Assembly: GCA_019636175.1 (NCBI GenBank)
Contig: JAHBYC010000001.1
Location: 62,001-126,000 of the forward strand
Reading direction: 5' to 3'
DNA from: Caulobacter sp.
GTDB taxonomy: Bacteria; Pseudomonadota; Alphaproteobacteria; Caulobacterales; Caulobacteraceae
DNA length: 64,000 nucleotides
Position 1 is the first letter of the stretch. Each line of letters starts with the position of its first letter. Shown in pieces: positions 41,825 through 50,186 of the stretch. The translations under genes were made by a program, and so were the position numbers. The notes beneath the pieces were generated by a model. It was not told where the DNA came from. It searched no databases and saw only the letters and a list, made by a program, of their open reading frames with translations.

Positions 41825-42510
41825 GACGCCGCTCCGTCGCCGTGATCGTCCGAGACGATCAGGCCGTCGCGGAAGGTGATGCGGCGCCGGGTCTGGGCGG
41901 CGACCTCCAGATCATGGGTGACGATGACCAGGGTCAGACCCTCGGCGTTGAGGGATTTGAACAGCTCCAGCACTTCCTCGCCGGTCTGGGTGTCGAGGGC
42001 GCCGGTCGGCTCGTCGGCCAGCAGCAGGCCGGGGGAATTGGCCAGGGAGCGGGCGATCGCCACCCGCTGCTGCTGGCCGCCCGACATCTGGGTGGGGCGG
42101 TGACCCATGCGGCTGCCCAGGCCGACCTTGTCGAGCATGGCCGCGGCGCGGTCCTTGCGCTCGGCGGCGTCGACGCCGGCGTAGATCATCGGCAGTTCGA
42201 CATTCTGCAGCGCCGTCAGCCGCGGCAGCAGCTGGAAGGACTGGAAGACAAAGCCGATGCGGCGGCTGCGGAAACTGGCCAGGTCGTTGTCGTCGAAGGC
42301 GCCGACATCCTCGCCCTCGAACAGATAGCGCCCGGCCGTCGGCCGATCGAGACCGCCGAGAATGTTCATCAGCGAAGACTTGCCCGAGCCGGAGGGACCG
42401 ATGATGGCCACGCTCTCGCCCTGGCCGATGGACAGGCTGACGCCCGCGAGGGCATGCACCAGTTCCTCGCCCATCACATAGGTCTTCTTGAGACCTTCGA
42501 TCTCGATCAC
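41821..42510 (-). CDS. MacB/LolD-type ABC transporter ATPase
   Basis: A 229-residue ABC ATPase with Walker A GPSGSGKSSLMN, signature MSGGQQQRVAIARSL, Walker B LLLADEPTGALD and a His switch (VIVTHDLEV). The TGALDTQTG stretch after Walker B is typical of the MacB/LolD class, which powers mechanotransmission transporters instead of classical import. It overlaps the permease gene (ATGA) and follows the adaptor gene by 11 bases, so the three form one operon. Confidence 0.93.
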   Translation of the reverse strand: MIEIEGLKKTYVMGEELVHALAGVSLSIGQGESVAIIGPSGSGKSSLMNILGGLDRPTAGRYLFEGEDVGAFDDNDLASFRSRRIGFVFQSFQLLPRLTALQNVELPMIYAGVDAAERKDRAAAMLDKVGLGSRMGHRPTQMSGGQQQRVAIARSLANSPGLLLADEPTGALDTQTGEEVLELFKSLNAEGLTLVIVTHDLEVAAQTRRRITFRDGLIVSDDHGDGAAS

Positions 42511-42521
42511 GGTCCGGCCCC

Positions 42522-44108
42522 TTACATCCGGACCCGGACGCGGCCGCCGCCGGTCATGGGATTGCGCGCCTTGACCTTGGCCTTGGGACCGCCGCCGGTG
42601 ATGACTTCGACGTCTTCCTTGATCACGCCGGCGCGGTCGACGATCTCGGTGTAGGAGCCGTCCGTGGCGCCGACCAGAACCTGGACCGGGGTCGGCTTGC
42701 CGTCCTTGAGAATCCAGACGACGCCGGCGCTCATGCCGCCGCGGCCGCGACCTCCGCCGCCCTGGGCGGCGCGGGCGCGCAGGGCGACCAGCTTGTCCTT
42801 CTGGGCGGGTTTGAGAATGGGCTCGAGCTTGGCGTAGGCCTCTTCCATGGCCCCGCGCATCGCCTTGCGGCGGGCCTGGGGATCGGTCGCGCCGCTGGCG
42901 GCGGCCATGGCCTTGGTGCGGGCCTCGGCGAAGATGGTTTCGGCCTTGGCCTTCTGGCCGGCGTCGAGATCAAGCTCCTCGGCGATGCGGTTGAACCGGT
43001 TGCCGCCGCCCTGACCGCTCTGACCGCCCTGGCCGCGTCCGCCGCCGCCTGCCCCGGGCGGACCGCCGCCGGGAGGGCCGCCGAAGCCGCCGCCGCGCGC
43101 TTGCGTCGAGGCCTCCTGGTCCGGCGGAGTCCAGCGCAGGGCGGCCGCCGGCACGCGCAGGACATTGTTGCGCTCTTCCAGGACGATGTCGGCATTGGCG
43201 GTCATGCCGGGCAGCAGCTTGCCGCCGGGATTGTCGGCCTCGGCGATGACGATGTAGGCCACCACATTGGCGCTGGTTTCAGGCTGTTTGCGCACCTGGG
43301 TGACGACGCCGGTGAAGTTGTCTTCCGGGAAGGCGTCGACGGTGAACTTGACGGTCTGGCCCTCGCGGACCTGGCCGATATCGGCCTCATCGACGCTGAT
43401 CTTGACCTGCAGCTTCGACAGGTCCTGGGCGATCTGGAACAGGACCGGGGCCGACAGGCTGGCCGCGACGGTCTGGCCGGGCTCGATCTGGCGGTCGACG
43501 ACGATGCCGTCGATCGGGGCGACGATGGTGGTGCGGCCAAGGTCGATCTCGGTGGCGCCCAGGGCGGCGCGCGACTGGGTCACCCGCGCCTTGCCGGCGG
43601 CGACGTTGGCCTGGGCGGCCTTCCACACGGCGAGGTCGGAATCGAGGGCGGCCTTGGCGGCGATGCCCTTGTCGTAGAGGGTCTTGGTGCGGTTGTAGTT
43701 GGCCCGGGCGACCTCGGCCTGGGCTTCCAGCTGGGCCACCGAGGCCTGGCTGGCGGCGACCTCGGCGCGCCCTTGCGTGGCGCGGCTGACGTAGGTCTGG
43801 GGATCGAGAATGGCCATCACCTGGCCCTTGCGGACCTGGTCGTTGAAGTCGACCAGCACCTTGGTGATCTGACCGGAAATCTGCGAGCCGACCTGAACGG
43901 TGACCAGGGCCTCCAGCGAGCCGGAGGCGGAGACCGACTTGGTGATGTTGCCTCGCGCCACCTGTTCGGTGCGGTAGGGGTCCTTGTCGGCCTTGGGCTT
44001 GAACATCAGGAAGCCGCCGACGCCCAGCACGAGCAGGGCGGCGACCCCCCAGGCCACGGGGACCACGGGAAACCTGGATTTGCGACGGGGAGAGGCGTTG
44101 AGGCTCAT
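42522..44108 (-). CDS. MacA-like membrane-fusion protein with inserted LTXXQ-like domain
   Basis: A 528-residue adaptor with a membrane anchor (about residues 17-36), lipoyl half-motifs (SGSLEALVTVQVGSQISGQI and APIDGIVVDRQIEPGQTV) and coiled-coil hairpin, as in MacA. It is much longer than MacA (about 370). The extra part, about residues 335-460, consists of two Gly-rich linkers flanking a charged helical segment (LDLDAGQKAKAETIFAEAR ... LEPILKPAQKDKLVALRA). This resembles the LTXXQ motifs of Spy/CpxP periplasmic chaperones. After it the membrane-proximal domain resumes. A periplasmic sensing or substrate-holding role of the insert is inference. Boxes like those near the two-component genes lie upstream. 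Confidence 0.88.
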   Translation of the reverse strand: MSLNASPRRKSRFPVVPVAWGVAALLVLGVGGFLMFKPKADKDPYRTEQVARGNITKSVSASGSLEALVTVQVGSQISGQITKVLVDFNDQVRKGQVMAILDPQTYVSRATQGRAEVAASQASVAQLEAQAEVARANYNRTKTLYDKGIAAKAALDSDLAVWKAAQANVAAGKARVTQSRAALGATEIDLGRTTIVAPIDGIVVDRQIEPGQTVAASLSAPVLFQIAQDLSKLQVKISVDEADIGQVREGQTVKFTVDAFPEDNFTGVVTQVRKQPETSANVVAYIVIAEADNPGGKLLPGMTANADIVLEERNNVLRVPAAALRWTPPDQEASTQARGGGFGGPPGGGPPGAGGGGRGQGGQSGQGGGNRFNRIAEELDLDAGQKAKAETIFAEARTKAMAAASGATDPQARRKAMRGAMEEAYAKLEPILKPAQKDKLVALRARAAQGGGGRGRGGMSAGVVWILKDGKPTPVQVLVGATDGSYTEIVDRAGVIKEDVEVITGGGPKAKVKARNPMTGGGRVRVRM

Positions 44109-44160
44109 GGTCTCTCTACGGGCGGTGACTCGAAACGACGATCAGGGTTACGGGCGCCAG

Positions 44161-44188
44161 ATTGCAGGCGCATTTCAGCACGTTGCGG
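44161..44188. promoter_or_regulatory. Putative response-regulator box upstream of the MacA-like gene
   Basis: Three similar half-sites, ATTGC (44161), ATTTC (44172) and GTTGC (44182), are spaced 11 and 10 bases apart, one helical turn each. The stretch GCGCATT..C.GCA.CGTTGCGG is shared with the site at 44992-45010. Tandem repeats of this period are the usual target of OmpR-type regulators. Confidence 0.5.
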
Positions 44189-44214
44189 GTCCCGTCATGA
44201 GGTAAGGGCCGAAC

Positions 44215-44925
44215 CTAGTCAGGTCGTTCCGCCGCCCCGTCCTCCAGCGCCTTCTGCATCGGCGTCTTGGGCAGGGCGTCGAGGGTCAGCTTGCCGTCGC
44301 CGTCCTTGTCGAGGATGCGGAAGCGGTCCTTGGCCGCGGCGGTGGCTTCCTTCCTGTCGATGCGGCGGTTGAAGTCGCTGTCCTGGCCGGTGACCGGCTC
44401 GACCTCGTTGATCAGGCCGTAGAGGCCGGCGCCGCTGCGGTCGAGGCCATAGGGCTTGCCGTCGTCGGCCGGCCGGTTGATGCGCGAGCCGATGCCGGCC
44501 TTGCGCGGGCCTCGACGGGGTTCGGCCTGCATCATCGCCGCGCGCGACAGGATCTCGGGCGCCACGGTCTTTTCGTAGTCATTGGCCTCGAACCCGTCGA
44601 TCCAGCCATCGTGGTCGACGTCGAGGACGGCGAAGAACCTCAGGGAGTCGGCGATGAACTCATCCCGGGTCAGGACGCCGTCGTGGTCGGCGTCGGCGCC
44701 GGCGAACCAGGCGGCGACCGGGTAGGGGGCGCCCAGCGGCGCGCGGAAGGGCTCGCCGGCCGGAGTGATGAAGATCTGCAGGGGCGGCGGGCGACCGTCG
44801 CCGTCGCCATCGTCAGGAGCGCCCGGAGGAGGCCCGCCGGGGTGAGGCCCGCCTGGGGGGCCGCCGGGCTGCGCGAGGGCGGGGGTGGCGAGCAAGAGGC
44901 CGATCAGGGCGAGGCGGGCGATCAT
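44215..44925 (-). CDS. Secreted EF-hand calcium-binding protein
   Basis: A 236-residue protein with a signal peptide (about residues 1-19) and a Pro/Gly-rich stretch (about 20-50). Four EF-hand type loops follow: DADHDGVLTRDE, DVDHDGWIDGFE, DSDFNRRIDRKE and DKDGDGKLTLDA. The third loop is weaker, with Asn/Arg in place of the usual D-G. It should bind Ca(II) in the periplasm. The ATG at 44925 begins the signal peptide; a longer frame to 45003 does not. It follows the histidine-kinase gene on the same strand, and a possible response-regulator box lies upstream at 44992-45010. Confidence 0.85.
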   Translation of the reverse strand: MIARLALIGLLLATPALAQPGGPPGGPHPGGPPPGAPDDGDGDGRPPPLQIFITPAGEPFRAPLGAPYPVAAWFAGADADHDGVLTRDEFIADSLRFFAVLDVDHDGWIDGFEANDYEKTVAPEILSRAAMMQAEPRRGPRKAGIGSRINRPADDGKPYGLDRSGAGLYGLINEVEPVTGQDSDFNRRIDRKEATAAAKDRFRILDKDGDGKLTLDALPKTPMQKALEDGAAERPD

Positions 44926-44991
44926 TGTGGCTTGGGTCTCCGGTCGATCTCTACAGGTCTGGCCGCGCGGCGGGGCGAACATGTGGCGGGC

Positions 44992-45010
44992 GCATTGCCG
45001 CACCGTTGCG
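44992..45010. promoter_or_regulatory. Putative response-regulator box upstream of the EF-hand gene
   Basis: ATTGC (44994) and GTTGC (45005) form a direct repeat with 11-bp period inside GCGCATTGCCGCACCGTTGC. The same words occur upstream of the MacA-like gene (44161-44188). It lies between the histidine-kinase stop and the EF-hand start, so the EF-hand gene may have its own regulated promoter. Confidence 0.5.
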
Positions 45011-45017
45011 GCCCGGG

Positions 45018-46409
45018 CTACAGCGGCAGGGTCACACGCGCGGTCAGTCCGCCGCCGGGCCGGTTGATCAGCACCGCGTCGCCGCCATGCGCCCGGGCGA
45101 CGGACCGGACCACGGCCAGGCCAAGCCCGATGCCGCCGGTTTCGCGATTGCGCGAGGGCTCGCCGCGGAAGAAGGGCTCGAAGACCCGCTCCTGCTCGTG
45201 GTCCGGCACGCCGGGGCCGTCGTCGTCGATCTCGATGACCGCGTCGGCGCCCTGGGCGAAGACCCGTCCCCTGGCCGCGCCGCCGTACTTCAGGGCGTTC
45301 TCGACCAGATTGTTGACCAGCCGGCGCAGGGCGACGGGATCGCCGTCAACCACCAGCTTCTCGGTGCGGTCGACCGAGGCCTGGGCGCCCGTCTCCGCCG
45401 CCTCGTCGAGCACGCTCTCGACCAGGGAGGCCAGCTCGAGCCGGGTGCGTTCGCGGGGGCGGGTGGCGTCGCCGACGAAGCCGAGAGTCGCGGCGATCAT
45501 CGCCTCCATCTGGTCGATGTCGCCGGCCAGCTTGGCCTTGAGGTCATCGGGCGCGGCCTCGATGCGGAATTTCAGCCGGGTCAGAGGGGTGCGCAGGTCG
45601 TGGGCGATGGCGCCGACCATGGCGGTGCGATCATCGACATAGCGCCGCAGACGCTCCTGCATCTGGTTGAAGGCGGCGGCGGCGGCGGTGACCTCGCTGG
45701 AGCCGGTCATTTCCAGCGGCGGGGATCGGGGATCGCGGCCAAGCCGGTCGGCGGCCCGGGCGAAGGCGCTGATCGGCGCGGCGAGCCGCCGGGCGAACAG
45801 CCAGGCCAGGGGCGCGACCAGCAGAATGCTGAGCGTCAGGGTCATCAGGACCCGGACCTGCCAGGCGTCCCAGCGCAGGGCCGGCTTGGGCTTGACCAGC
45901 AGCCAGCGGCCGTCGTCCTGACGGACGGCGACCTTGAAGGGGGCGAAGATGACCCGTTCGTCGCCGCGGCGCTGCCAGTTCGGGCCGCGACCGCCCTTCG
46001 GCGGCGGACCGGGCGGTGGGCCGATCCGGAATATCCGGCCCTCCATGCGGTGATCGACGCGCAGCAGAATGCGGGCCGGACTTTCAGTGACGATGGCGAT
46101 CCTGTCCGGCGTCACCCCCAGGTCCTGGGCCAGCTCGCGCCGGAAGTCTTCCCGCCAGCGCGACCGCCGGGGGGCCTCCTCGGGCTTCTTGTCGCGCAGT
46201 TTGGACAGCAGGGGCCGGCCGTCGGCGACCGGATAGGCGCCCGGCGCCTTCAGCGCGCCGGCGACCTCACTGAGGCGGTAGGCCTCCGGCGCGGGCGGCG
46301 GCAGGCCGAACAGCATCGCCGTGCTGATCAACGGGACGGCGATGAGGCTGATGATCACCAGCCCCATGACCTGGGCGAACAGGGGGGCGGCGCGGAGCCG
46401 GGTCTTCAT
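45018..46409 (-). CDS. Two-component sensor histidine kinase
   Basis: A 463-residue membrane kinase. A first membrane helix (about 15-37), a periplasmic sensor region with Gly/Pro/Arg-rich part (about 40-170), a second helix (VLMTLTLSILLVAPLAWLF), a HAMP domain, the H box AIAHDLRTPLTRLKF, the N box NNLVENALKYGG and G boxes DDDGPGVPDHE and GGIGLGLAVVRSV are all present. It autophosphorylates on the His and passes phosphate to the regulator encoded next to it, whose gene it overlaps by four bases. The signal is unknown; the EF-hand genes on both sides raise the possibility of calcium or envelope stress. Confidence 0.93.
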   Translation of the reverse strand: MKTRLRAAPLFAQVMGLVIISLIAVPLISTAMLFGLPPPAPEAYRLSEVAGALKAPGAYPVADGRPLLSKLRDKKPEEAPRRSRWREDFRRELAQDLGVTPDRIAIVTESPARILLRVDHRMEGRIFRIGPPPGPPPKGGRGPNWQRRGDERVIFAPFKVAVRQDDGRWLLVKPKPALRWDAWQVRVLMTLTLSILLVAPLAWLFARRLAAPISAFARAADRLGRDPRSPPLEMTGSSEVTAAAAAFNQMQERLRRYVDDRTAMVGAIAHDLRTPLTRLKFRIEAAPDDLKAKLAGDIDQMEAMIAATLGFVGDATRPRERTRLELASLVESVLDEAAETGAQASVDRTEKLVVDGDPVALRRLVNNLVENALKYGGAARGRVFAQGADAVIEIDDDGPGVPDHEQERVFEPFFRGEPSRNRETGGIGLGLAVVRSVARAHGGDAVLINRPGGGLTARVTLPL

Positions 46410-47167
46410 GAGCTGCGGGTGACCTTTGGGGCGAACATGTAGCCCTCGCTGCGGATCGTGCGGATCAGTTCGCCGCCGTTCGAACCGTCGTCGAGCTTCT
46501 TTCGCAGGCGGCTGATCTGGACGTCGATGGCCCGGTCATAGGCGTCGGAATCGCGGCCCCGGGCCATGTCCAGCAACTGGTCGCGGGTGAGAATCCGCTG
46601 CGGGCGTTCGACAAAGGCGCGCAGCAGCGAGAACTCGCCGCTGGAAAGGTTGACCACCACGCCTTCGGGAGAGCGCAGTTCCCGCCGCACCAGATCCAGC
46701 CGCCAGCCGGCGAAGTGACAGGTGGCGCTCATGCCGTCCTCGACGCCCGGCGCGGGCTCCCGGCGGCGGCGCAGGACGGCGCGGATGCGGGCCAGCAGCT
46801 CGCGCGGATTGCAGGGCTTGGGCAGATAATCGTCCGCGCCCAGTTCGAGGCCGACGATGCGGTCGGTGTCCTCGCCCATGGCCGACAGCATGATGATGGC
46901 CGGGCCGCCGGGCTGGCTGGTGAGGCGGCGGCAGATCGACAGCCCGTCCTCGCCCGGCATCATCACATCCAGCACGATCAGGTCGACAGGGCCGCGCGCC
47001 AGGGCCTGCTCCATGCCGCGCGCGTCGCCGGCGGTTTCCACCTGATAGCCATGCTGGCCGAGAAATTCGGAGACCACGTCGCGAATCCCCGGGTCGTCAT
47101 CGACCATCAGGATGCGGGCGGGGGTTTCGGCCTGCGGCGTGGGCTCAAGGGTCAAGGTCTGCTCCAT
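46406..47167 (-). CDS. OmpR-family response regulator
   Basis: A 253-residue regulator with receiver domain (acidic pocket MVDDDPGI, phosphorylated Asp in LIVLDVMMPGEDGL, Thr/Ser position MLSAM, Lys in YLPKPC) and a winged-helix DNA-binding domain (NLSSGEFSLLRAFVERPQRILTRDQLLD ... DAYDRAIDVQISRLRKKL ... RTIRSEGYMF). It is transcribed ahead of the kinase gene and divergent from the EF-hand gene at 47273, with a 105-base region between containing inverted repeats. Targets are likely the flanking EF-hand genes, the MacAB-like operon and itself. Confidence 0.94.
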   Translation of the reverse strand: MEQTLTLEPTPQAETPARILMVDDDPGIRDVVSEFLGQHGYQVETAGDARGMEQALARGPVDLIVLDVMMPGEDGLSICRRLTSQPGGPAIIMLSAMGEDTDRIVGLELGADDYLPKPCNPRELLARIRAVLRRRREPAPGVEDGMSATCHFAGWRLDLVRRELRSPEGVVVNLSSGEFSLLRAFVERPQRILTRDQLLDMARGRDSDAYDRAIDVQISRLRKKLDDGSNGGELIRTIRSEGYMFAPKVTRSS

Positions 47168-47200
47168 GCGGCCATATGCACAGGCCCGCGTCTCTCCACG

Positions 47201-47235
47201 ATTGCAGGGCGGACATACGGCTGCAACCGTCCGCC
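47201..47235. promoter_or_regulatory. Nested inverted repeats in the divergent promoter region
   Basis: TTGCAG (47202) faces CTGCAA (47221), and GGCGGAC (47208) faces GTCCGCC (47229). They lie between the response-regulator gene and the second EF-hand gene. The TTGCAG words resemble half-sites at 44161, so this may be the regulator's own control site. Confidence 0.5.
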
Positions 47236-47272
47236 TTCAGACAGGAGCCTGCAAATTCACCGGAGCGACCCC

Positions 47273-47653
47273 ATGATCCGCCGCATCTGCCTGGCTTCGG
47301 CCCTGGTTCTCGTCAGCGCCACCGCCGCCCTGGCGCAAGGCCGTCCGCCGTCCGCCGACGCCAATAACGACGGCTTTGTGACCAAGGCCGAGCATCTGGC
47401 CGCCAGCGCCCAGCGCTTCAAGCGCATGGACGCCAACAACGACGGCGTCATCGACAAGGCCGAACAGGACCGGGTCGCCGCCTTCATGGGCGGACGCAAT
47501 CCGCTGGCCGGCGTCGACGCCAACAAGGACGGCAAGGTGACGCGGGAGGAATTCAACGCGGCGGCGGCCCGTCGGTTTGCCGGCGCGGACGCCAACAAGG
47601 ATGGAAAGCTGGACGTCGCCGAGCAAGCGACCCTGCGGCCGCCGCGGCGCTGA
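47273..47653 (+). CDS. Small secreted EF-hand calcium-binding protein
   Basis: A 126-residue protein with a signal peptide (residues 1-21, ending ALAQ) and four regular EF-hand loops starting at Asp29, Asp53, Asp82 and Asp106 (DANNDGFVTKAE, DANNDGVIDKAE, DANKDGKVTREE, DANKDGKLDVAE). It should bind up to four Ca(II) in the periplasm. The start at 47273 is chosen for the CGGAG ribosome site and the signal peptide; a long frame from 46715 only shadows the regulator gene. It is divergent from that regulator and is a likely target. Confidence 0.9.
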   Translation: MIRRICLASALVLVSATAALAQGRPPSADANNDGFVTKAEHLAASAQRFKRMDANNDGVIDKAEQDRVAAFMGGRNPLAGVDANKDGKVTREEFNAAAARRFAGADANKDGKLDVAEQATLRPPRR

Positions 47654-47659
47654 TCGCGA

Positions 47660-48364
47660 TCAGCTGCCGCGCGGGGCGAGGTCCTCGGCCGGTTCGATCC
47701 GCGAGGATTCCAGGGCCAGGTCGGAGACGTAGGGGTTGGCCTTGCGCTCGAACCCGAAGGTGCTCATCGGGCCGTGGCCGGGCACGAAGGCGACATCGTC
47801 GCCCAGCGGCCAGAGCCGGCCGGTGATGGCGTCGATCAGGTCGTTGAAGTTGCCGCGCGGGAAGTCGGTGCGGCCGATGGAGCCCTTGAACAGCACATCG
47901 CCGACCTGGGCGAAGCGGGCCTCGCGGTGGAAGAAGATCACATGGCCCGGCGTGTGCCCGGGGCAGTGGTAGACCTCGAACTGCGTCTCTCCGAGGGTGA
48001 CGACGTCGCCGTTGTACAGCCAGCGGTCGGGGGTAAAGCCGCGCGCCTCCGGGATGCCGTACTGCTGGCCGCTGGCCTCGATGCGGTCGATCCAGAACTG
48101 GTCGTCGGGGTGGGGCCCCTCGATGGGCGCGCCGGTGGCCTCCTTGATCGCCGCCGTGGCGCCGGCGTGATCCATATGGCCGTGGGTGATCCAAATCTTT
48201 TCCAGGGTGAGGCCGTGGTCCTCCAGCGCCTTGAGCAGGCGCGGGGCCTCGCCGCCGGGGTCGATGATGGCGGCCTTCCTGGTCTTCGTGCACCAGACGA
48301 TGGTGCAGTTCTGCTGCAGCGGGGTGACCGGGGCGATGACGGCGCGGATGGGGGGCTCGCTCAC
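47660..48364 (-). CDS. MBL-fold hydrolase (glyoxalase II-like)
   Basis: A 234-residue metallo-beta-lactamase-fold hydrolase with the metal motif THGHMDHAG, later His in HCPGHTPGHVIF, Asp in VGDVLFKGSIGRTDFPRG and the final His in VPGHGPMSTFG. The pattern fits the small glyoxalase II-like or persulfide/thioester hydrolase group, which uses one or two Zn/Fe ions. The substrate is not fixed by sequence. It is convergent with the EF-hand gene, with 6 bases between stop codons. Confidence 0.9.
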   Translation of the reverse strand: MSEPPIRAVIAPVTPLQQNCTIVWCTKTRKAAIIDPGGEAPRLLKALEDHGLTLEKIWITHGHMDHAGATAAIKEATGAPIEGPHPDDQFWIDRIEASGQQYGIPEARGFTPDRWLYNGDVVTLGETQFEVYHCPGHTPGHVIFFHREARFAQVGDVLFKGSIGRTDFPRGNFNDLIDAITGRLWPLGDDVAFVPGHGPMSTFGFERKANPYVSDLALESSRIEPAEDLAPRGS

Positions 48365-48433
48365 GCGGGGCTCCTGAATGAACGTTCGGTCTTATGATCG
48401 GTGTTCACGTCGGCGATTGAAACCCCGGACACG

Positions 48434-48462
48434 AAAAAGGCCCGGGATCGCTCCCGGGCCTT
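48434..48462 (-). terminator. Rho-independent terminator of the amino-acid permease gene
   Basis: Read on the minus strand, a stem AAGGCCCGGGAG..., loop CGAT and matching arm CCCGGGCCTT is followed by a run of five T. It lies 20 bases after the permease stop. This is the clearest intrinsic terminator in the window. Confidence 0.88.
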
Positions 48463-48481
48463 GGCCGTGAATTGCCAACTG

Positions 48482-50062
48482 TCAGTCGGGCGACTTGGGA
48501 TCGCCGATGCCATGCAGTTGGGCGCCCAGCGCGCCGGGGCCGGGACCGTCGTCGTCGATCTGGCCAAGGCCCTTGCCCAGCCGCGAGTTGCGGTAGCCGT
48601 AGGCGATGTAGATGAAGGCGCCCAGGATCAGGTAGCCGGTCAGCAGGATCGCCGGGATCATGTCGCCGGTCATCGCCTTGGCGTAGATGTCGAACAGCAG
48701 CGGTCCGATCATCGCCAGGGCGAAGAAGATGCCCAGCAGCGGGGTGAGAACCCCGCCCGGCGCCTTGAACGGCCGATCCATGTCGGGCCGGGCCCGGCGC
48801 AGCCACAGGACGCTGACGCAGACGATGCAGAAGGCGGTGGCGGTGCCGAGGCTGACCAGGTCGCCGAGGATGTCGATCGGCAGCATGGCGGCGGCGAAGG
48901 CGATCACCACGCCCAGGATCAGGGTGCCGACCCAGGGGGTGCGGAACTTGCTGTGCAGGGTGGCGAAGAAGCGGGGCAGCAGCCCGTCCCGCGCCATGGC
49001 GTAGAAGACCCGGCTCTGGGCGTAGGTCAGGATCAGCATCACCGACGACAGACCGGCGACGGTGCCGACCTTGATCAGCAGCGAGAACCAGCCCATGCCC
49101 ATCTTGTCCACCGCCAGGGCGATGGGGGCGGGGACGCCCAGTTCCCGGAAGGGCACCACGCCGGTCAGGACGGCGGCCACGGCCATGTAGATCAGGGTGC
49201 AGACCAGCAGCGAGCCGAGGATGCCGAACGGGATATCCTTCTTGGGGTTTCTCGCCTCGGCGGCCGCGGTGGAGACCGCCTCGAACCCGACATAGGCGAA
49301 GAAGATCACCGTCGAGGCCCGAAGAATGCCGGGCCAGCCGTATTTGAAGCCGCCCTCGTTGGCCGGGATGAACGGCGTCCAGTTGGCGACATTGATGAAG
49401 GCGATGCCCATGGCGATGAACAGCAGCAGGATGCCGACCTTGATCAGCACGATGACGTTGTTGACCGAAGCGGACTCGGAGACGCCCAGCATCAGCAGCA
49501 GGGTCACCGTCAGGATGCCGGCGGCGCCGAGGATGTTGGCTCCGCCGCTGGGGGCGAAGGCGATGCTGCTGTCGGTCGGAACCGCCTGAATGAAGGAGGT
49601 GGTCCATTCGACCGGGATGATCATCCCGAACTGATGCAGCAGGCTGACGACATTGGCCGACCAGCCGGCGGCGACGGTCGAGGCGGCGACGCCGTACTCG
49701 AGCACCAGCAGCCAGCCCATGGTCCAGGCGAAGATCTCGCCAAGGGCGGTGTAGCTGTAGGTATAGGCCGAACCGGCCACCGGCATGGTCGAGGCCAGTT
49801 CCGCGTAGCAGAGACCGGCGAACACGCAGGCAAAGAAGGCCAGAACAAAGGACAGCAGCACCGCCGGACCGGCGAAGTTCGCCGCGGCATTGCCGGTCAT
49901 CACATAGATGCCCGCGCCGATGATGCAGCCGACGCCGAGGAACAGCAGGTTCATCGGGCCCAGCGAGCGCTTCAGCTGGTGACTGTCAGACTCATGCTGA
50001 ATCTGTTCGATCGATTTCTTCAGAAAAAGTCGGTTTCCGCGTGGTGCGGCATCTGCGGACAT
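48482..50062 (-). CDS. APC-family amino-acid permease
   Basis: A 526-residue transporter with about twelve membrane helices. The APC signature GVGCIIGAGIYVMTGNAAANFAGPAVLLSF lies in helix 1, and FFAYVGFEAVSTAAAEARNPKKDIPFGI is in the helix 6-7 region. It resembles cationic amino-acid transporters (CAT/YfnA type). The start at 50062 is chosen for GGGGAG 8 bases upstream; the open frame to 50332 is not protein-like. An intrinsic terminator follows. It is divergent from hrpB. Confidence 0.92.
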   Translation of the reverse strand: MSADAAPRGNRLFLKKSIEQIQHESDSHQLKRSLGPMNLLFLGVGCIIGAGIYVMTGNAAANFAGPAVLLSFVLAFFACVFAGLCYAELASTMPVAGSAYTYSYTALGEIFAWTMGWLLVLEYGVAASTVAAGWSANVVSLLHQFGMIIPVEWTTSFIQAVPTDSSIAFAPSGGANILGAAGILTVTLLLMLGVSESASVNNVIVLIKVGILLLFIAMGIAFINVANWTPFIPANEGGFKYGWPGILRASTVIFFAYVGFEAVSTAAAEARNPKKDIPFGILGSLLVCTLIYMAVAAVLTGVVPFRELGVPAPIALAVDKMGMGWFSLLIKVGTVAGLSSVMLILTYAQSRVFYAMARDGLLPRFFATLHSKFRTPWVGTLILGVVIAFAAAMLPIDILGDLVSLGTATAFCIVCVSVLWLRRARPDMDRPFKAPGGVLTPLLGIFFALAMIGPLLFDIYAKAMTGDMIPAILLTGYLILGAFIYIAYGYRNSRLGKGLGQIDDDGPGPGALGAQLHGIGDPKSPD

Positions 50063-50186
50063 GCGTCTCGCTCCCCTAAAGCCGGCTCCCCGCCGACGGT
50101 CACAGGGGCGGGACGTTAGCAGTAAAGCAGCGCCGCGCAACGCCTTGCGGTGACGTGGACGATTTAGGGCACTAAACGCATCCCCG

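Noticed and set aside
48401-50119. 572-codon plus-strand open frame opposite the amino-acid permease
   Set aside because: Shadow composition (Asp/Gln/His/Gly-rich) and no domain; the opposite strand encodes a clear APC permease.
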